Shown piece by piece: positions 15,286-23,461 of a DNA stretch of 23,808 nt (position 1 is its first letter; each line of letters starts with the position of its first letter). The notes beneath the pieces were generated by a model. It searched no databases, was not told the DNA's origin, and saw only the letters and a list, made by a program, of their open reading frames with translations. Origin of the DNA: CAZFAT01 sp964517075 (lineage in GTDB: Bacteria > Acidobacteriota > Vicinamibacteria > Vicinamibacterales > SCN-69-37); assembly GCA_964517075.1 (NCBI GenBank), contig CAZFAT010000156.1, positions 1 through 23,808 on the forward strand, given 5' to 3'. The position numbers and the translations under genes are program-made.

Positions 15286-16464
15286 TCAGCGAAGTGCTTC
15301 CACTCCAGGCAGCGTCCGTCCCCCCAGAAACTCCAGCGACGCGCCGCCGCCGGTGGAGATGTGGGTCATCTTGTCCGCCACGCCGGCCTGGGTGACGGCG
15401 GCCACCGAGTCGCCGCCGCCGATGATCGTCGTGCCCTGCACCGCGGCCACGGCCTTGGCGACGCCCATCGTGCCCGCGGCGAACGCCTCGATCTCGAAGA
15501 CCCCCATCGGGCCGTTCCACACCACGGTGCGGGCGCCCTGGATGACGCGGGCATAACGGTCGACCGTGGCGGGGCCGATGTCGAGGCCCATACGGTCGCC
15601 AATCGTCGGATCGGTCACGACCAGCGTTTCCGTCGGGACGCCCGCTTCGAGCGCGCGGGCGACGACGTGGTCGATTGGCAACTCGAGGGCGAGGCCGCGC
15701 TCCGACGCGCGCGCCATGAGCTCGGCGGCGGTGGCCGTCAACTGCTCCTCCACGCGCGACTGGCCGATCGGCCGGCCCTGCGCCTTGAGGAACGTGTAGG
15801 CCATCGCCCCCCCAATCAGCAGCGCGTCCACCTTGCCGAGGAGGTTCTCGATCACCTCGAGCTTGTCGGAGACCTTGGCGCCGCCGAGAATGGCCACGAA
15901 CGGCCGGTCCGGCGAGGAGAGCGCGCGGCCGAGGTAGTCGACCTCGGCCGCCATCAGGAGCCCCGCGGCTGACTCGGCCACGTGGTGCACGATCCCCTCG
16001 GTCGAGGCGTGCGCCCGATGCGCCGATCCGAACGCGTCGTTGACGTACACCTCCGCCAGTCCGGCCAGCGCCTTCGCGAACGCCGGATCGTTCGCCTCTT
16101 CCTCGGGATGGAATCGCAGATTCTCGAGGACGATGACGCCGCCCGGATTGGCCTGGATGACATCGGCGGCGGCCGGGCCGATGCAGTCGGGCGCAAACGC
16201 CACAGGCCGGCCGAGCAGGCCCGCGAGATGCTCCGCGACCGGCTTCAGGCTGAACTCCGGCTTCGGTTTTCCCTTGGGCCGGCCCAGGTGCGACGCCAGA
16301 ATCACCGTGGCGCTCTGGTCGAGCAGGTGCCGGATGGTCGGCAGCGACGAGCGAATCCGCGTGTCGTCGGTGATGCGGCCGCCCTCGATCGGCACGTTGA
16401 AGTCCACGCGCACGAACACCCGGCGGCCGCGGGCCTTCAGGTCGCGAAGCGTCCGCATCGCCAC
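15286..16464 (-). CDS. pgk: Phosphoglycerate kinase
   Basis: This enzyme of about 392 aa makes ATP and 3-phosphoglycerate from 1,3-bisphosphoglycerate. It carries the family signature RRVFVRVDFNVP near residue 14-25, substrate-binding DDTRI and HLGRPKG (about 59-65), and the nucleotide-side GGAKVSDK, NGPMGVFE and GGGDSVAAV segments. The length is typical. The longest start is GTG (16462-16464), one nucleotide after the gapA stop; ATG two codons in (16456-16458) is an equally reasonable start. An AAAGG within the end of gapA can serve as ribosome site, so translation is probably coupled to gapA. Confidence 0.98.
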   Translation of the reverse strand: MAMRTLRDLKARGRRVFVRVDFNVPIEGGRITDDTRIRSSLPTIRHLLDQSATVILASHLGRPKGKPKPEFSLKPVAEHLAGLLGRPVAFAPDCIGPAAADVIQANPGGVIVLENLRFHPEEEANDPAFAKALAGLAEVYVNDAFGSAHRAHASTEGIVHHVAESAAGLLMAAEVDYLGRALSSPDRPFVAILGGAKVSDKLEVIENLLGKVDALLIGGAMAYTFLKAQGRPIGQSRVEEQLTATAAELMARASERGLALELPIDHVVARALEAGVPTETLVVTDPTIGDRMGLDIGPATVDRYARVIQGARTVVWNGPMGVFEIEAFAAGTMGVAKAVAAVQGTTIIGGGDSVAAVTQAGVADKMTHISTGGGASLEFLGGRTLPGVEALR

Positions 16465-16465
16465 G

Positions 16466-17473
16466 TCAGAGGCCTTTCCCGGCCATGTAGCGCAGCAGGT
16501 CGACGCACCGGGTCGAGTAACCCCACTCGTTGTCGTACCAGGCGAGGATCTTCACGAAGTCGCCGTCGAGCACCTTCGTGTAGGGGGCATCCACCATGGC
16601 CGAGTGCGGGTTTCCACGGAAGTCCACCGACACGAGCGGCGCCGTCACGTACTCGATGATGCCTTTGTACGGACCATCGGCCGCGGCCTTGAAGGCGGCG
16701 TTCACGCTCTCGGCCGTGGCGGGCTTCACGAGGATGGCGCAGAGGTCCACCATGGACACGTTCGGCGTCGGCACGCGCACGCTGATGCCGTCGAGCTTGC
16801 CCTTGAGCGCCGGCAGCACTTCCCCCACCGCCAGCGCCGCCCCCGTCGTCGTCGGGATCAGCGACAGCGCCGCGGCGCGCGCCCGGCGCAGGTCCTTGTG
16901 CGGGAGATCGAGCAACTGCTGGTCGTTCGTGTAGGAGTGGATGGTCGTCATCCAGCCCTTCGTCAGGCCGAACGTCTCGTGCAGCACCTTGGCGATGGGC
17001 GCGAGACAGTTCGTCGTGCATGACGCGTTCGAGACGATCTGGTGCTTCGCCGCGTCGTAGCTCTCGTGGTTCACGCCCATGACGACCGTCACGTCGGGCT
17101 TCTTGGCCGGCGCGGTGATCATCACGCGCTTCGCCCCGCCCGCCAGGTGCTTCGCCGCGTCGTCGCGGGCCGTGAACCGGCCGGTGCATTCGAAGACGAG
17201 ATCGACGCCGAGGTCCTTCCACGGCAGCTGGGCCGGATCCTTCTGGGCGAGGACCTGGAACTGGTCGTTGTCGACCGAGATCCGATCGCCGGACGCGGTG
17301 ATGGTGGCGTCCAGATTGCCCAGGATCGAGTCGTACTTGAGCAGGTGCGCGAGGGTGGCAGCGTCGGTCAGGTCGTTGACGGCGACGATGTCGATGTCCG
17401 TGTATTGCCGGGCAGCGCGCAGGATGTTGCGGCCAATACGGCCGAAGCCGTTGATGCCTACCTTGATGGCCAT
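16466..17473 (-). CDS. gapA: Glyceraldehyde-3-phosphate dehydrogenase
   Basis: This 335-aa NAD-dependent enzyme oxidises and phosphorylates glyceraldehyde 3-phosphate. The Rossmann motif KVGINGFGRIGR (4-15) is followed by VNDLTD (32-37), whose Asp favours NAD. The catalytic site SNASCTTNC has Cys152, and His179 in TTIHSYT is the partner base. The C-terminal WYDNEWGYS is intact. ATG 17471-17473 was chosen because the conserved protein starts with MAIKVGING and a GAGGAG ribosome site lies about 11 nt upstream; the open frame extends 22 codons further but without similarity. It is the first gene of the gapA-pgk-tpiA operon and diverges from waaA across 88 bp. Confidence 0.98.
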   Translation of the reverse strand: MAIKVGINGFGRIGRNILRAARQYTDIDIVAVNDLTDAATLAHLLKYDSILGNLDATITASGDRISVDNDQFQVLAQKDPAQLPWKDLGVDLVFECTGRFTARDDAAKHLAGGAKRVMITAPAKKPDVTVVMGVNHESYDAAKHQIVSNASCTTNCLAPIAKVLHETFGLTKGWMTTIHSYTNDQQLLDLPHKDLRRARAAALSLIPTTTGAALAVGEVLPALKGKLDGISVRVPTPNVSMVDLCAILVKPATAESVNAAFKAAADGPYKGIIEYVTAPLVSVDFRGNPHSAMVDAPYTKVLDGDFVKILAWYDNEWGYSTRCVDLLRYMAGKGL

Positions 17474-17561
17474 GTGCGTGGGAACTCCTCTCCGTTCGAT
17501 GCGGTCACGGTATTGAACCCGACATTCTATCAACAACAACGGTGGGGAGTATCATCCTGTC
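17474..17561. promoter_or_regulatory. Divergent promoter region between gapA and waaA
   Basis: This 88-bp gap must hold promoters for both the glycolytic operon (minus) and the LPS operon (plus). It is markedly more AT-rich than the flanking genes around 17510-17545. A minus-strand TAGAAT (17524-17529 on the plus strand as ATTCTA) matches the -10 consensus at 5 of 6 positions, but no good -35 is found. A TTGAAC on the plus strand near 17513 has no suitable -10. Exact promoters are not resolved. Confidence 0.4.
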
Positions 17562-18893
17562 GTGCACGCGCTGTACTCGCTGGCCATCGTCCTGCTGGCG
17601 GTGGTCTGCTCTCCCTGGTTCCTCTACCAGGCGATCCGCTACCGCAAGTACGTCGGCAGCGCCGCCCAGCGGATGGGTCGGCTCCCGGTCAGCTTCAATC
17701 TCGACGCCGACGAGGCCATCTGGATCCACGCGGTCTCGGTGGGCGAGGCCCTCACGGCCCGGGCCCTCATTGCGGATCTCCGCGAGCGCTACCCGGGGCT
17801 GCGGCTGTTCCTGTCCACGACCACCCGGACCGGCCAGCAGGTGGCGCGCACCCGGCTGCAGGACCTCGACGCCGTCTTCTTCCTGCCGTTCGACCTGCCG
17901 CTGTTCGTGAACCGCACGCTGCGCCTCGTGCGGCCGCGGCTGTTCATCATGATGGAGACCGAGATCTGGCCGAACCTGCTGCGGGCCTGCCGCCGGCGCG
18001 GCGTGCGGACCATTCTCGTGAACGGACGCATCTCGTCGCGATCGTACCCACGCTACCGGATGGTTCGCGGGTTCTTCCGCCGGGTCCTCTCCGATGTGGA
18101 TCGCTTCTGCATGCAAAGCGATGAATCGGCGCGACGCATCATCGACATCGGCGCCGACCCGGCGAAGGTCGTCGTCACCGGCAGCCTGAAATTCGAGTCC
18201 GTGGATGCGCTCGGCCAGGCCGCCGGCCGCGGCGCCGCCCGCATTCTGCGGTATTTCCGGATTCCGCCGGCCCGGCCGGTGTTCATGGCCGCGAGCACCC
18301 TGAAGGGGGAGGAACGGCACGTGCTGGCCGCCTTCGCCGCCGTCCGGCGCGTGCACCCGTCGGCGCTGCTGGTCATGGCGCCGCGCAAGCCGGAGCGGTT
18401 CAGCGACGCCGAGACGCTGGCGCAGGCCGAAGGGTTCCGCGTGATGCGCCGCACCCATCTCGCGGTCGACGCCGAGCCGCGCGCCGACGTCGTCATCCTC
18501 GACACCATTGGCGAGCTGGCGCCGCTCTTTCAGATCGCGACCGTCGTCTTCGTGGGCGGCAGCCTGGTCGCCCAGGGCGGCCACAACATCCTCGAGCCGG
18601 CCGTCCACGGCAAGCCGATCGTGTTCGGGCCCCACATGGAGAACTTCGCCGAGATTGCCGAGACGTTCCTGGCCAGTCAAGCCGCCGTCCGCGTGACCAC
18701 GCCCGGCGAGCTGACCACCGTCGTGGTCCGGCTCATTGGCGATCCGGTCGAGCGCGCGCGCCTGGGCGCCGCCGCGCGCGCGTTGGTCGAGGCGAATCGC
18801 GGCGCGAAGCCGCGGACGCTCGCGGCCATTACCGAGGTCTTTCCCCCGCCGGGCAGCCGCGGCGTCGTGCGGCCGTTCCGGCGCCAGTCCTGA
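17562..18893 (+). CDS. waaA: 3-deoxy-D-manno-octulosonic acid (Kdo) transferase
   Basis: This 443-aa glycosyltransferase (GT30 family) transfers Kdo from CMP-Kdo to the lipid A precursor at the inner membrane. It has an N-terminal membrane anchor (about 4-25), then HAVSVGEALTA (56-66) with the presumed catalytic Glu62, STTTRTGQQVA (85-95) and METEIWPNLL (131-140). The CMP-Kdo-side VGGSLVAQGGHNILEPA (331-347) and FGPHMENF are present. The length is usual. The start is GTG with GGGGAG about 12 nt upstream. It heads the LPS operon; the next gene begins inside its stop codon (TGATG). Whether it adds one or two Kdo residues cannot be judged. Confidence 0.95.
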   Translation: MHALYSLAIVLLAVVCSPWFLYQAIRYRKYVGSAAQRMGRLPVSFNLDADEAIWIHAVSVGEALTARALIADLRERYPGLRLFLSTTTRTGQQVARTRLQDLDAVFFLPFDLPLFVNRTLRLVRPRLFIMMETEIWPNLLRACRRRGVRTILVNGRISSRSYPRYRMVRGFFRRVLSDVDRFCMQSDESARRIIDIGADPAKVVVTGSLKFESVDALGQAAGRGAARILRYFRIPPARPVFMAASTLKGEERHVLAAFAAVRRVHPSALLVMAPRKPERFSDAETLAQAEGFRVMRRTHLAVDAEPRADVVILDTIGELAPLFQIATVVFVGGSLVAQGGHNILEPAVHGKPIVFGPHMENFAEIAETFLASQAAVRVTTPGELTTVVVRLIGDPVERARLGAAARALVEANRGAKPRTLAAITEVFPPPGSRGVVRPFRRQS

Positions 18894-19858
18894 TGGGCAC
18901 AGCCGTTCAGCCCGCCCGGCGAGGCGCGGCCCGCGGTGTTCCGGTGATCAGCGTGGGCAATCTGGCCATGGGCGGCCGGGGAAAGACACCCGTGGTGGCG
19001 CTCGTCACCCGCCAGCTGCTGGCCGCCGGCGAGCGGCCTGCCATCCTGAGCCGCGGCTACGGCCGCCGCCGCCGCGAGGATGGCGTCGTCATCGTCAGCG
19101 ACGGCCGGCGCCGGCTGGCCGATCTCGATCGAAGCGGCGACGAGCCGCTCATGCTGGCGCGGATGCTGCCTGGTGCGGCCGTTCTGGTCTGCGAGGTCCG
19201 CGCCATGGCCGCCCGGCTCGCCGAGACGAGGCTGGGCGCGAGCGTCCACGTGCTCGATGACGGATTTCAGCACACGTCGCTCGCGCGCGACGTGGACATC
19301 GTGATTGTCGCGCCGGCCGATCTGCGCGATCGGCGGCTGCCGTTCGGTCGACTGCGATCCTCCGTGAAGACCCTCGCGCGCGCGGATGCCGTCATCATCG
19401 ACGGTGCCGACGATCCAGCGATTCGCCAGGCCATTGCAGACGCCGCGCGACCTGCGATGCCGGCGGTGTTCGTCCTGCGCCGTTCGCTGGGCGCACCCGT
19501 CGCGGTGGAGCCTGAACGTGCGTGGCCCGACGGCCGAGGGCCCGTCGTCGCGCTCGCCGGCATTGCCGAGCCGGATCGCTTCGCGCAAGCTCTGCGTGGT
19601 GCCGGCTGGGACGTCGTCCACACGGCCGCATTTGGCGACCATCACCGGTATCGACAACGCGATCTGGCGGGGGTGGCCGCTGTGGTCGCGCGCACCGGCG
19701 CGGTCGGCGTGCTGACGACGACGAAGGACGCGGTGCGGTTGCTGCCGCTCCGCCCGTTGCCCGTGCGGGTCGCCGCCGTGCCGCTCGACGTGACGATCGA
19801 GCCCGCCGGGGTCTTTGCCGAGTGGCTGCAGACGCGGCTGCGGAAGGCGCGGGCGTGA
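18893..19858 (+). CDS. lpxK: Tetraacyldisaccharide 4'-kinase (lipid A 4'-kinase), short N-terminus
   Basis: This 321-aa P-loop kinase phosphorylates the 4' position of the tetraacyl disaccharide to form lipid IVA. The Walker A GNLAMGGRGKTP (22-33), SRGYGRR (53-59), SGDEPLML (81-88), DDGFQH (122-127) and FGDHHRYR segments are family hallmarks. The start ATG overlaps the waaA stop by one base. Compared with typical LpxK, the roughly 30-40 residues before the P-loop that form an amphipathic, membrane-associating helix are missing; only about 16 residues precede VPVISVGN. Upstream in the same frame the translation is Arg/Pro/Ala-rich and not helix-like, so a longer start does not restore it. Catalytic residues look complete. 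Confidence 0.93.
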   Translation: MGTAVQPARRGAARGVPVISVGNLAMGGRGKTPVVALVTRQLLAAGERPAILSRGYGRRRREDGVVIVSDGRRRLADLDRSGDEPLMLARMLPGAAVLVCEVRAMAARLAETRLGASVHVLDDGFQHTSLARDVDIVIVAPADLRDRRLPFGRLRSSVKTLARADAVIIDGADDPAIRQAIADAARPAMPAVFVLRRSLGAPVAVEPERAWPDGRGPVVALAGIAEPDRFAQALRGAGWDVVHTAAFGDHHRYRQRDLAGVAAVVARTGAVGVLTTTKDAVRLLPLRPLPVRVAAVPLDVTIEPAGVFAEWLQTRLRKARA

Positions 19859-20805
19859 CCCTGACCGCCGTGCGCCACCGGTTGGAGTACGAACTGGTGC
19901 TCGCCGTGCGGGCCCTCAGTCAGTTGCTGCCCGACGCGGCCTGGCGCGCGGTGGGGACGGCCATCGGGGTGTTCTTCTACTACCTGGACGGGCGCCACCG
20001 GCGGCTCGCCATTGCCCAGTTGCGCGCCGCCTTCCCCGTGCGCACCGCGGCGGAATGCCGGACCATCGCGCGCCAGACGTTCGTGCATTTCGGCCAGCTC
20101 GTGGCGGCCGTGCTCAAGTTCAGCGCGCTCGACCCGCCCGCGATGCGCGCGCGGGTGGAGTTCGACGGCGAGGATCGCATCCGCGCCGCGCTGGCCGCCG
20201 GCCGCGGCGTCATCATCTTCTCCGGGCACTTCGGCTACTGGGAGCTGCAGGCTCTCGGCCACGCGCTCGTGCTGCCCCAGATGTCGGTGATGGCGCGCGC
20301 GCTCGACAATCCGCACCTCCATCGTCTGCTGGAGCAGATTCGCCGCCGCACCGGCAACGGCGTCATTTACCGCCAAGGCGGCCTGCGGCGCGTCCTGCGC
20401 GCGCTTCGCGCCAACGAGTGTGTCGGCATCCTGATCGATCAACACGTGCACGGCGCCGCCGCGGTCACTGTCGATTTCTTCGGGCGTCCCGTGGCCACGA
20501 CCTCGGCCCTCGCCACCCTTGCGCTCCGGACCGGCGCACCACTCGTGCCGGCGTTCGCGCTGCCGCTCCTCGACGGCCGCTACCGGCTCATCTACGAGCA
20601 TCCGGTCGAGCTGCCACACGCCGGGTGCGCGGATCCCGTGCAGGTGCTGACGCAACGCTGCACCGACGTCCTGGAGATGTACGTCCGCCGCCATCCGCAC
20701 TACTGGCTCTGGATGCACCGGCGCTGGCGCGACGACCCCTCGACGGACCTCCGGCCGGCCGCCACACTGGACCCGCTCCTCGATGAGCGGGACCCCCTCG
20801 ACTGA
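19855..20805 (+). CDS. Lipid A biosynthesis acyltransferase (LpxL/HtrB-like)
   Basis: This 316-aa protein belongs to the LpxL/LpxM lysophospholipid acyltransferase family, which adds secondary acyl chains to Kdo-lipid IVA at the inner membrane. The catalytic HX4E motif is SGHFGYWE (His125, Glu130). IYRQGGLRRVLRALRANECVGILIDQ and the FFGRPVATTSA segment with its Arg/Pro are typical, and HPHYWLWMHRRW closes the domain. A hydrophobic stretch near 33-45 may be the anchor. The start is GTG 19855, overlapping the lpxK stop as GTGA; the open frame upstream is only shadow coding. Because it sits in the lipid A/Kdo operon, a lauroyl-type role is likely, but chain length and position are not known. Confidence 0.9.
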   Translation: MTLTAVRHRLEYELVLAVRALSQLLPDAAWRAVGTAIGVFFYYLDGRHRRLAIAQLRAAFPVRTAAECRTIARQTFVHFGQLVAAVLKFSALDPPAMRARVEFDGEDRIRAALAAGRGVIIFSGHFGYWELQALGHALVLPQMSVMARALDNPHLHRLLEQIRRRTGNGVIYRQGGLRRVLRALRANECVGILIDQHVHGAAAVTVDFFGRPVATTSALATLALRTGAPLVPAFALPLLDGRYRLIYEHPVELPHAGCADPVQVLTQRCTDVLEMYVRRHPHYWLWMHRRWRDDPSTDLRPAATLDPLLDERDPLD

Positions 20806-21842
20806 TGGCGGCTGCAGGCGGCCGTCGTCGCGTGGTGGTGCGCCCGCCCAACTGGCTGGGCGACGCGGTGCTGGCGCTGCCGGCGCTGTCCGCCGTGCGA
20901 CGGCACTTCGCCGACGCGCATCTGACCATGGCGGCCGCGCCGGGCGTGTCCGCTGTGTTTCGTGAAGAGACCGACGCCGCGCCGGATGAGGTGATCGAGT
21001 TGCCGGGAGGGTCGCGAGCCGCGATCGCGGCTCTGCGCGCGGGCCGGTTCGACGTGGCGGTGCTCTTTCCGAACTCGTTTGGATCGGCCTGGCAGGCGTG
21101 GCGCGCGCGCATTCCCGAGCGCTGGGGCTATGCGACGTCAGAGCGCAAGTGGCTGCTCACGCGTCGTGCCCGGCCCCCTCGAGGCTGGCGCCGGCGTCAT
21201 CAGGCGGAGTACTACCGCGATCTGACCCTGGGACTGGGCCTGTCGCCCGCGGACGAGCTGCCCCGCATCGCGCCCACCGCCGCCAGCCGCGCGCAGGCGG
21301 AGCCGCTCGTCGCCGCCGCGCCGGGCGATGGTCCATTCGTCGGCATGGCTCCGGGGGCGGCGTACGGCCAGGCGAAACAGTGGCCGCCGGAACGGATGGC
21401 GGCTGTCGCCGCGCGGCTGATCGAACGGGACGGCGCCACGGTCGTGCTCGTCGGGGCGACGCACGATCGCGATGCGGCCCGTGCGATAGAATCCTGGCTT
21501 CGCCTGCACGCGCCGGGCGCGGCCGGGCGCCTCGTCAATCTGGCGGGCCGCACGAGCCTCGGCGCCCTGATCGGACTCATCGCCCGCATGACCGTCTTCC
21601 TCTCCAACGACTCGGGCGCGATGCACGTCGCGGCGGCGCTCGGCCGTCCCGTCGTGGCCGTGTTCGGGCCGACTGACGAGCGGCGGACCCGGCCGCTCGG
21701 CGATCAGGCCGTTCTCCACGCCGACGTGTTCTGCCGCCCCTGCATGCTGCGCGATTGCCCCATCGATCATCGCTGCATGACGCGCGTCACCGTCGATGAC
21801 GTCTATGCGGCCGTGTCGGCGCGGCTGAGCGTGAGACCCTAG
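20805..21842 (+). CDS. waaF: ADP-heptose:LPS heptosyltransferase (WaaF-like, GT9)
   Basis: This 345-aa GT9 enzyme transfers heptose from ADP-heptose to the LPS inner core. RPPNWLGDAVLALPAL (13-28) is the family start with the likely catalytic Asp20. GMAPGAAYGQAKQWP (180-194) and the sugar-nucleotide site SNDSGAMHVAAALG (267-280) followed by VAVFGPTDE are intact. The Cys-rich CRPCMLRDCPIDHRCM (Cys310, 313, 318, 324) is characteristic of WaaF-type heptosyltransferase II. It starts inside the previous stop (TGATG). I prefer heptosyltransferase II by pattern, but with no WaaC visible in this window the acceptor (Kdo or Hep) is uncertain. Confidence 0.92.
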   Translation: MAAAGGRRRVVVRPPNWLGDAVLALPALSAVRRHFADAHLTMAAAPGVSAVFREETDAAPDEVIELPGGSRAAIAALRAGRFDVAVLFPNSFGSAWQAWRARIPERWGYATSERKWLLTRRARPPRGWRRRHQAEYYRDLTLGLGLSPADELPRIAPTAASRAQAEPLVAAAPGDGPFVGMAPGAAYGQAKQWPPERMAAVAARLIERDGATVVLVGATHDRDAARAIESWLRLHAPGAAGRLVNLAGRTSLGALIGLIARMTVFLSNDSGAMHVAAALGRPVVAVFGPTDERRTRPLGDQAVLHADVFCRPCMLRDCPIDHRCMTRVTVDDVYAAVSARLSVRP

Positions 21843-21845
21843 CCC

Positions 21846-22433
21846 GTGCAGCCCGCCGTGTTCCTGGATCGCGACGGTACGATGATTTACGACGTCGGCT
21901 ATCTCGGCCGGCTGGAGGACTTGCGGTGGTTCCCGTACACCGTCGAGGCCGTTCGGCTGCTGAACCGTGCGGGATTTCTGGTCTTCGTGACGACGAATCA
22001 GGGGGGCATCGGTCTGGGCTATTACGGCGAGCCGTTCGTGCTCGACCTGCACGAGCGCATGGGGCAGGTCCTCGCCGCGGGCGGCGCGCGCGTCGACGGC
22101 TGGTTCTTCTGCCCCCATCATCCGAAGGCGGACATCGACGCGCTCCGCGTCGACTGCACCTGCCGCAAGCCCCGCACCGGGATGCTGCAGCAGGCGGGCG
22201 CGCGGTTTGCGATCGACCTGGCGCGGTCCTTCGTCGTTGGCGACAAGCTGGCGGACGTGGAGATGGCCGCGAACGCCGGTGCGCGCGGCGTGCTCGTGCG
22301 GACAGGCTATGGCGAGGACGTCGTGCGGGCGCACGGTGGACGTGTTCCCGGCGCGGCATATATTGCCGCCGATCTCATGGAGGCCACGTCCTGGATCCTG
22401 GGCGGGATGCCGCCTCAGGTGGAGCGGGCATGA
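21846..22433 (+). CDS. gmhB: D-glycero-D-manno-heptose 1,7-bisphosphate 7-phosphatase
   Basis: This 195-aa HAD-superfamily phosphatase removes the 7-phosphate during ADP-heptose synthesis. The nucleophile motif FLDRDGT has Asp8 and Asp10. VTTNQGGIG (48-56) is the second HAD motif, Lys108 in CRKP the third, and VGDKLADVEMA with Asp133 and Asp137 the fourth. The structural zinc loop of GmhB is clear: CPHH (Cys89, His91) and CTC (Cys104, Cys106). The start is GTG 21846, three nucleotides after the previous stop, with no strong ribosome site, which suggests re-initiation. HisB-N-type phosphatases are related, but the zinc loop and heptose-gene context favour GmhB. Confidence 0.94.
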   Translation: MQPAVFLDRDGTMIYDVGYLGRLEDLRWFPYTVEAVRLLNRAGFLVFVTTNQGGIGLGYYGEPFVLDLHERMGQVLAAGGARVDGWFFCPHHPKADIDALRVDCTCRKPRTGMLQQAGARFAIDLARSFVVGDKLADVEMAANAGARGVLVRTGYGEDVVRAHGGRVPGAAYIAADLMEATSWILGGMPPQVERA

Positions 22434-23461
22434 CGCCTGCCGCACCCTACCGCCGCATCATCCAGCGGTTCTCCCGCCTCCGCGCCCTCGTCGTCGGCGA
22501 CTTCATCGCCGACGAGTTCATTTACGGCCGCATCGATCGCGTCTCGCGCGAGGCGCCGGTGCTCATCCTCGGCTACAGCGCCAGCGAGGTCGTGCCCGGC
22601 GGCGCCGGGAACGCGGCCAGCAACGCCGCCGCGCTTGGCGCCCGCGTGACCGCCGTGGGGCTGGTCGGGCGCGACACCGTGGGCACGCGGCTCCTGCGCG
22701 CGCTGCCGCGGCCGACAGACGTTCGCGGAATCATCAGGTCCGCCGGCTACGTCACGCCGGTGAAGACGCGCATTCTGGCCGGCGGTGTGCACTCGGCCAA
22801 GCAGCAGGTGGTTCGCATCGATCGTGCCGGCGGCCCGCTGACACCCGCGGCGGTCCGGCGGTTCGAAGCGCGCTTCGCCCGCGCGCTGCCGCGCGCGGAT
22901 GTCGTGATCGTCTCCGACTACGGCGGGGGACTCATCACACCAGAGGGTTGGCGCCGCGTCCTCGCGGCCAGCGGCGCGCGGCCGCCGATCGTGCTCGTCG
23001 ATTCGCGCTACGGTCTGACCGGCTTCGATGGCATGACCGCCTGCACTCCAAACGAATCGGAGGTCGAGGCGCTCCTGGGCGTGCGCATCGGCGACAACCC
23101 CGAGGCGCTCGAACGTGCCGGACGGACGCTCCTCGAGCGCCTCGGGTGCCAGGCCGTGCTCATCACGAGGGGCAGCCGCGGCATGGCCCTCTTCGAGCCG
23201 GACCGGCCCACCGATCGCATCCCCATCGTCGGGTCCGACGAAGTGGCCGATGTGACGGGCGCCGGCGACACCGTCATTGCCACCTTTGCCCTCGCCTTGG
23301 CGGCGGGCGGGTCGTTCCGCGATGCCGCGCGACTGGCCAACTACGCCGGGGGGATCGTCGTCATGAAGCGCGGCACCGCGACCGTGACCGCGGCTGAGCT
23401 GCTCAGCGCGGTGTCCAGCTCGAGCAGCCTCACCCATGGGCCGCGTCGTCACCGAAACTGA
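22430..23461 (+). CDS. hldE1: D-glycero-beta-D-manno-heptose-7-phosphate kinase (HldE N-terminal domain type)
   Basis: This 343-aa PfkB/ribokinase-fold kinase phosphorylates heptose 7-phosphate at C1. It shows VVGDFIADEFIYGRIDRVSREAPV (21-44), the heptose-kinase form of the family start, VPGGAGNAASNAAALG (55-70), and the C-terminal PfkB signature DVTGAGDTVIATFALA with catalytic base Asp280. In E. coli the kinase is fused to an adenylyltransferase in one HldE protein; here it ends alone with a Ser-rich, basic tail. Its ATG overlaps the gmhB stop (ATGA), and its last 26 nt overlap the adenylyltransferase gene. The split form is also called RfaE1/HldA. Confidence 0.93.
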   Translation: MTPAAPYRRIIQRFSRLRALVVGDFIADEFIYGRIDRVSREAPVLILGYSASEVVPGGAGNAASNAAALGARVTAVGLVGRDTVGTRLLRALPRPTDVRGIIRSAGYVTPVKTRILAGGVHSAKQQVVRIDRAGGPLTPAAVRRFEARFARALPRADVVIVSDYGGGLITPEGWRRVLAASGARPPIVLVDSRYGLTGFDGMTACTPNESEVEALLGVRIGDNPEALERAGRTLLERLGCQAVLITRGSRGMALFEPDRPTDRIPIVGSDEVADVTGAGDTVIATFALALAAGGSFRDAARLANYAGGIVVMKRGTATVTAAELLSAVSSSSSLTHGPRRHRN

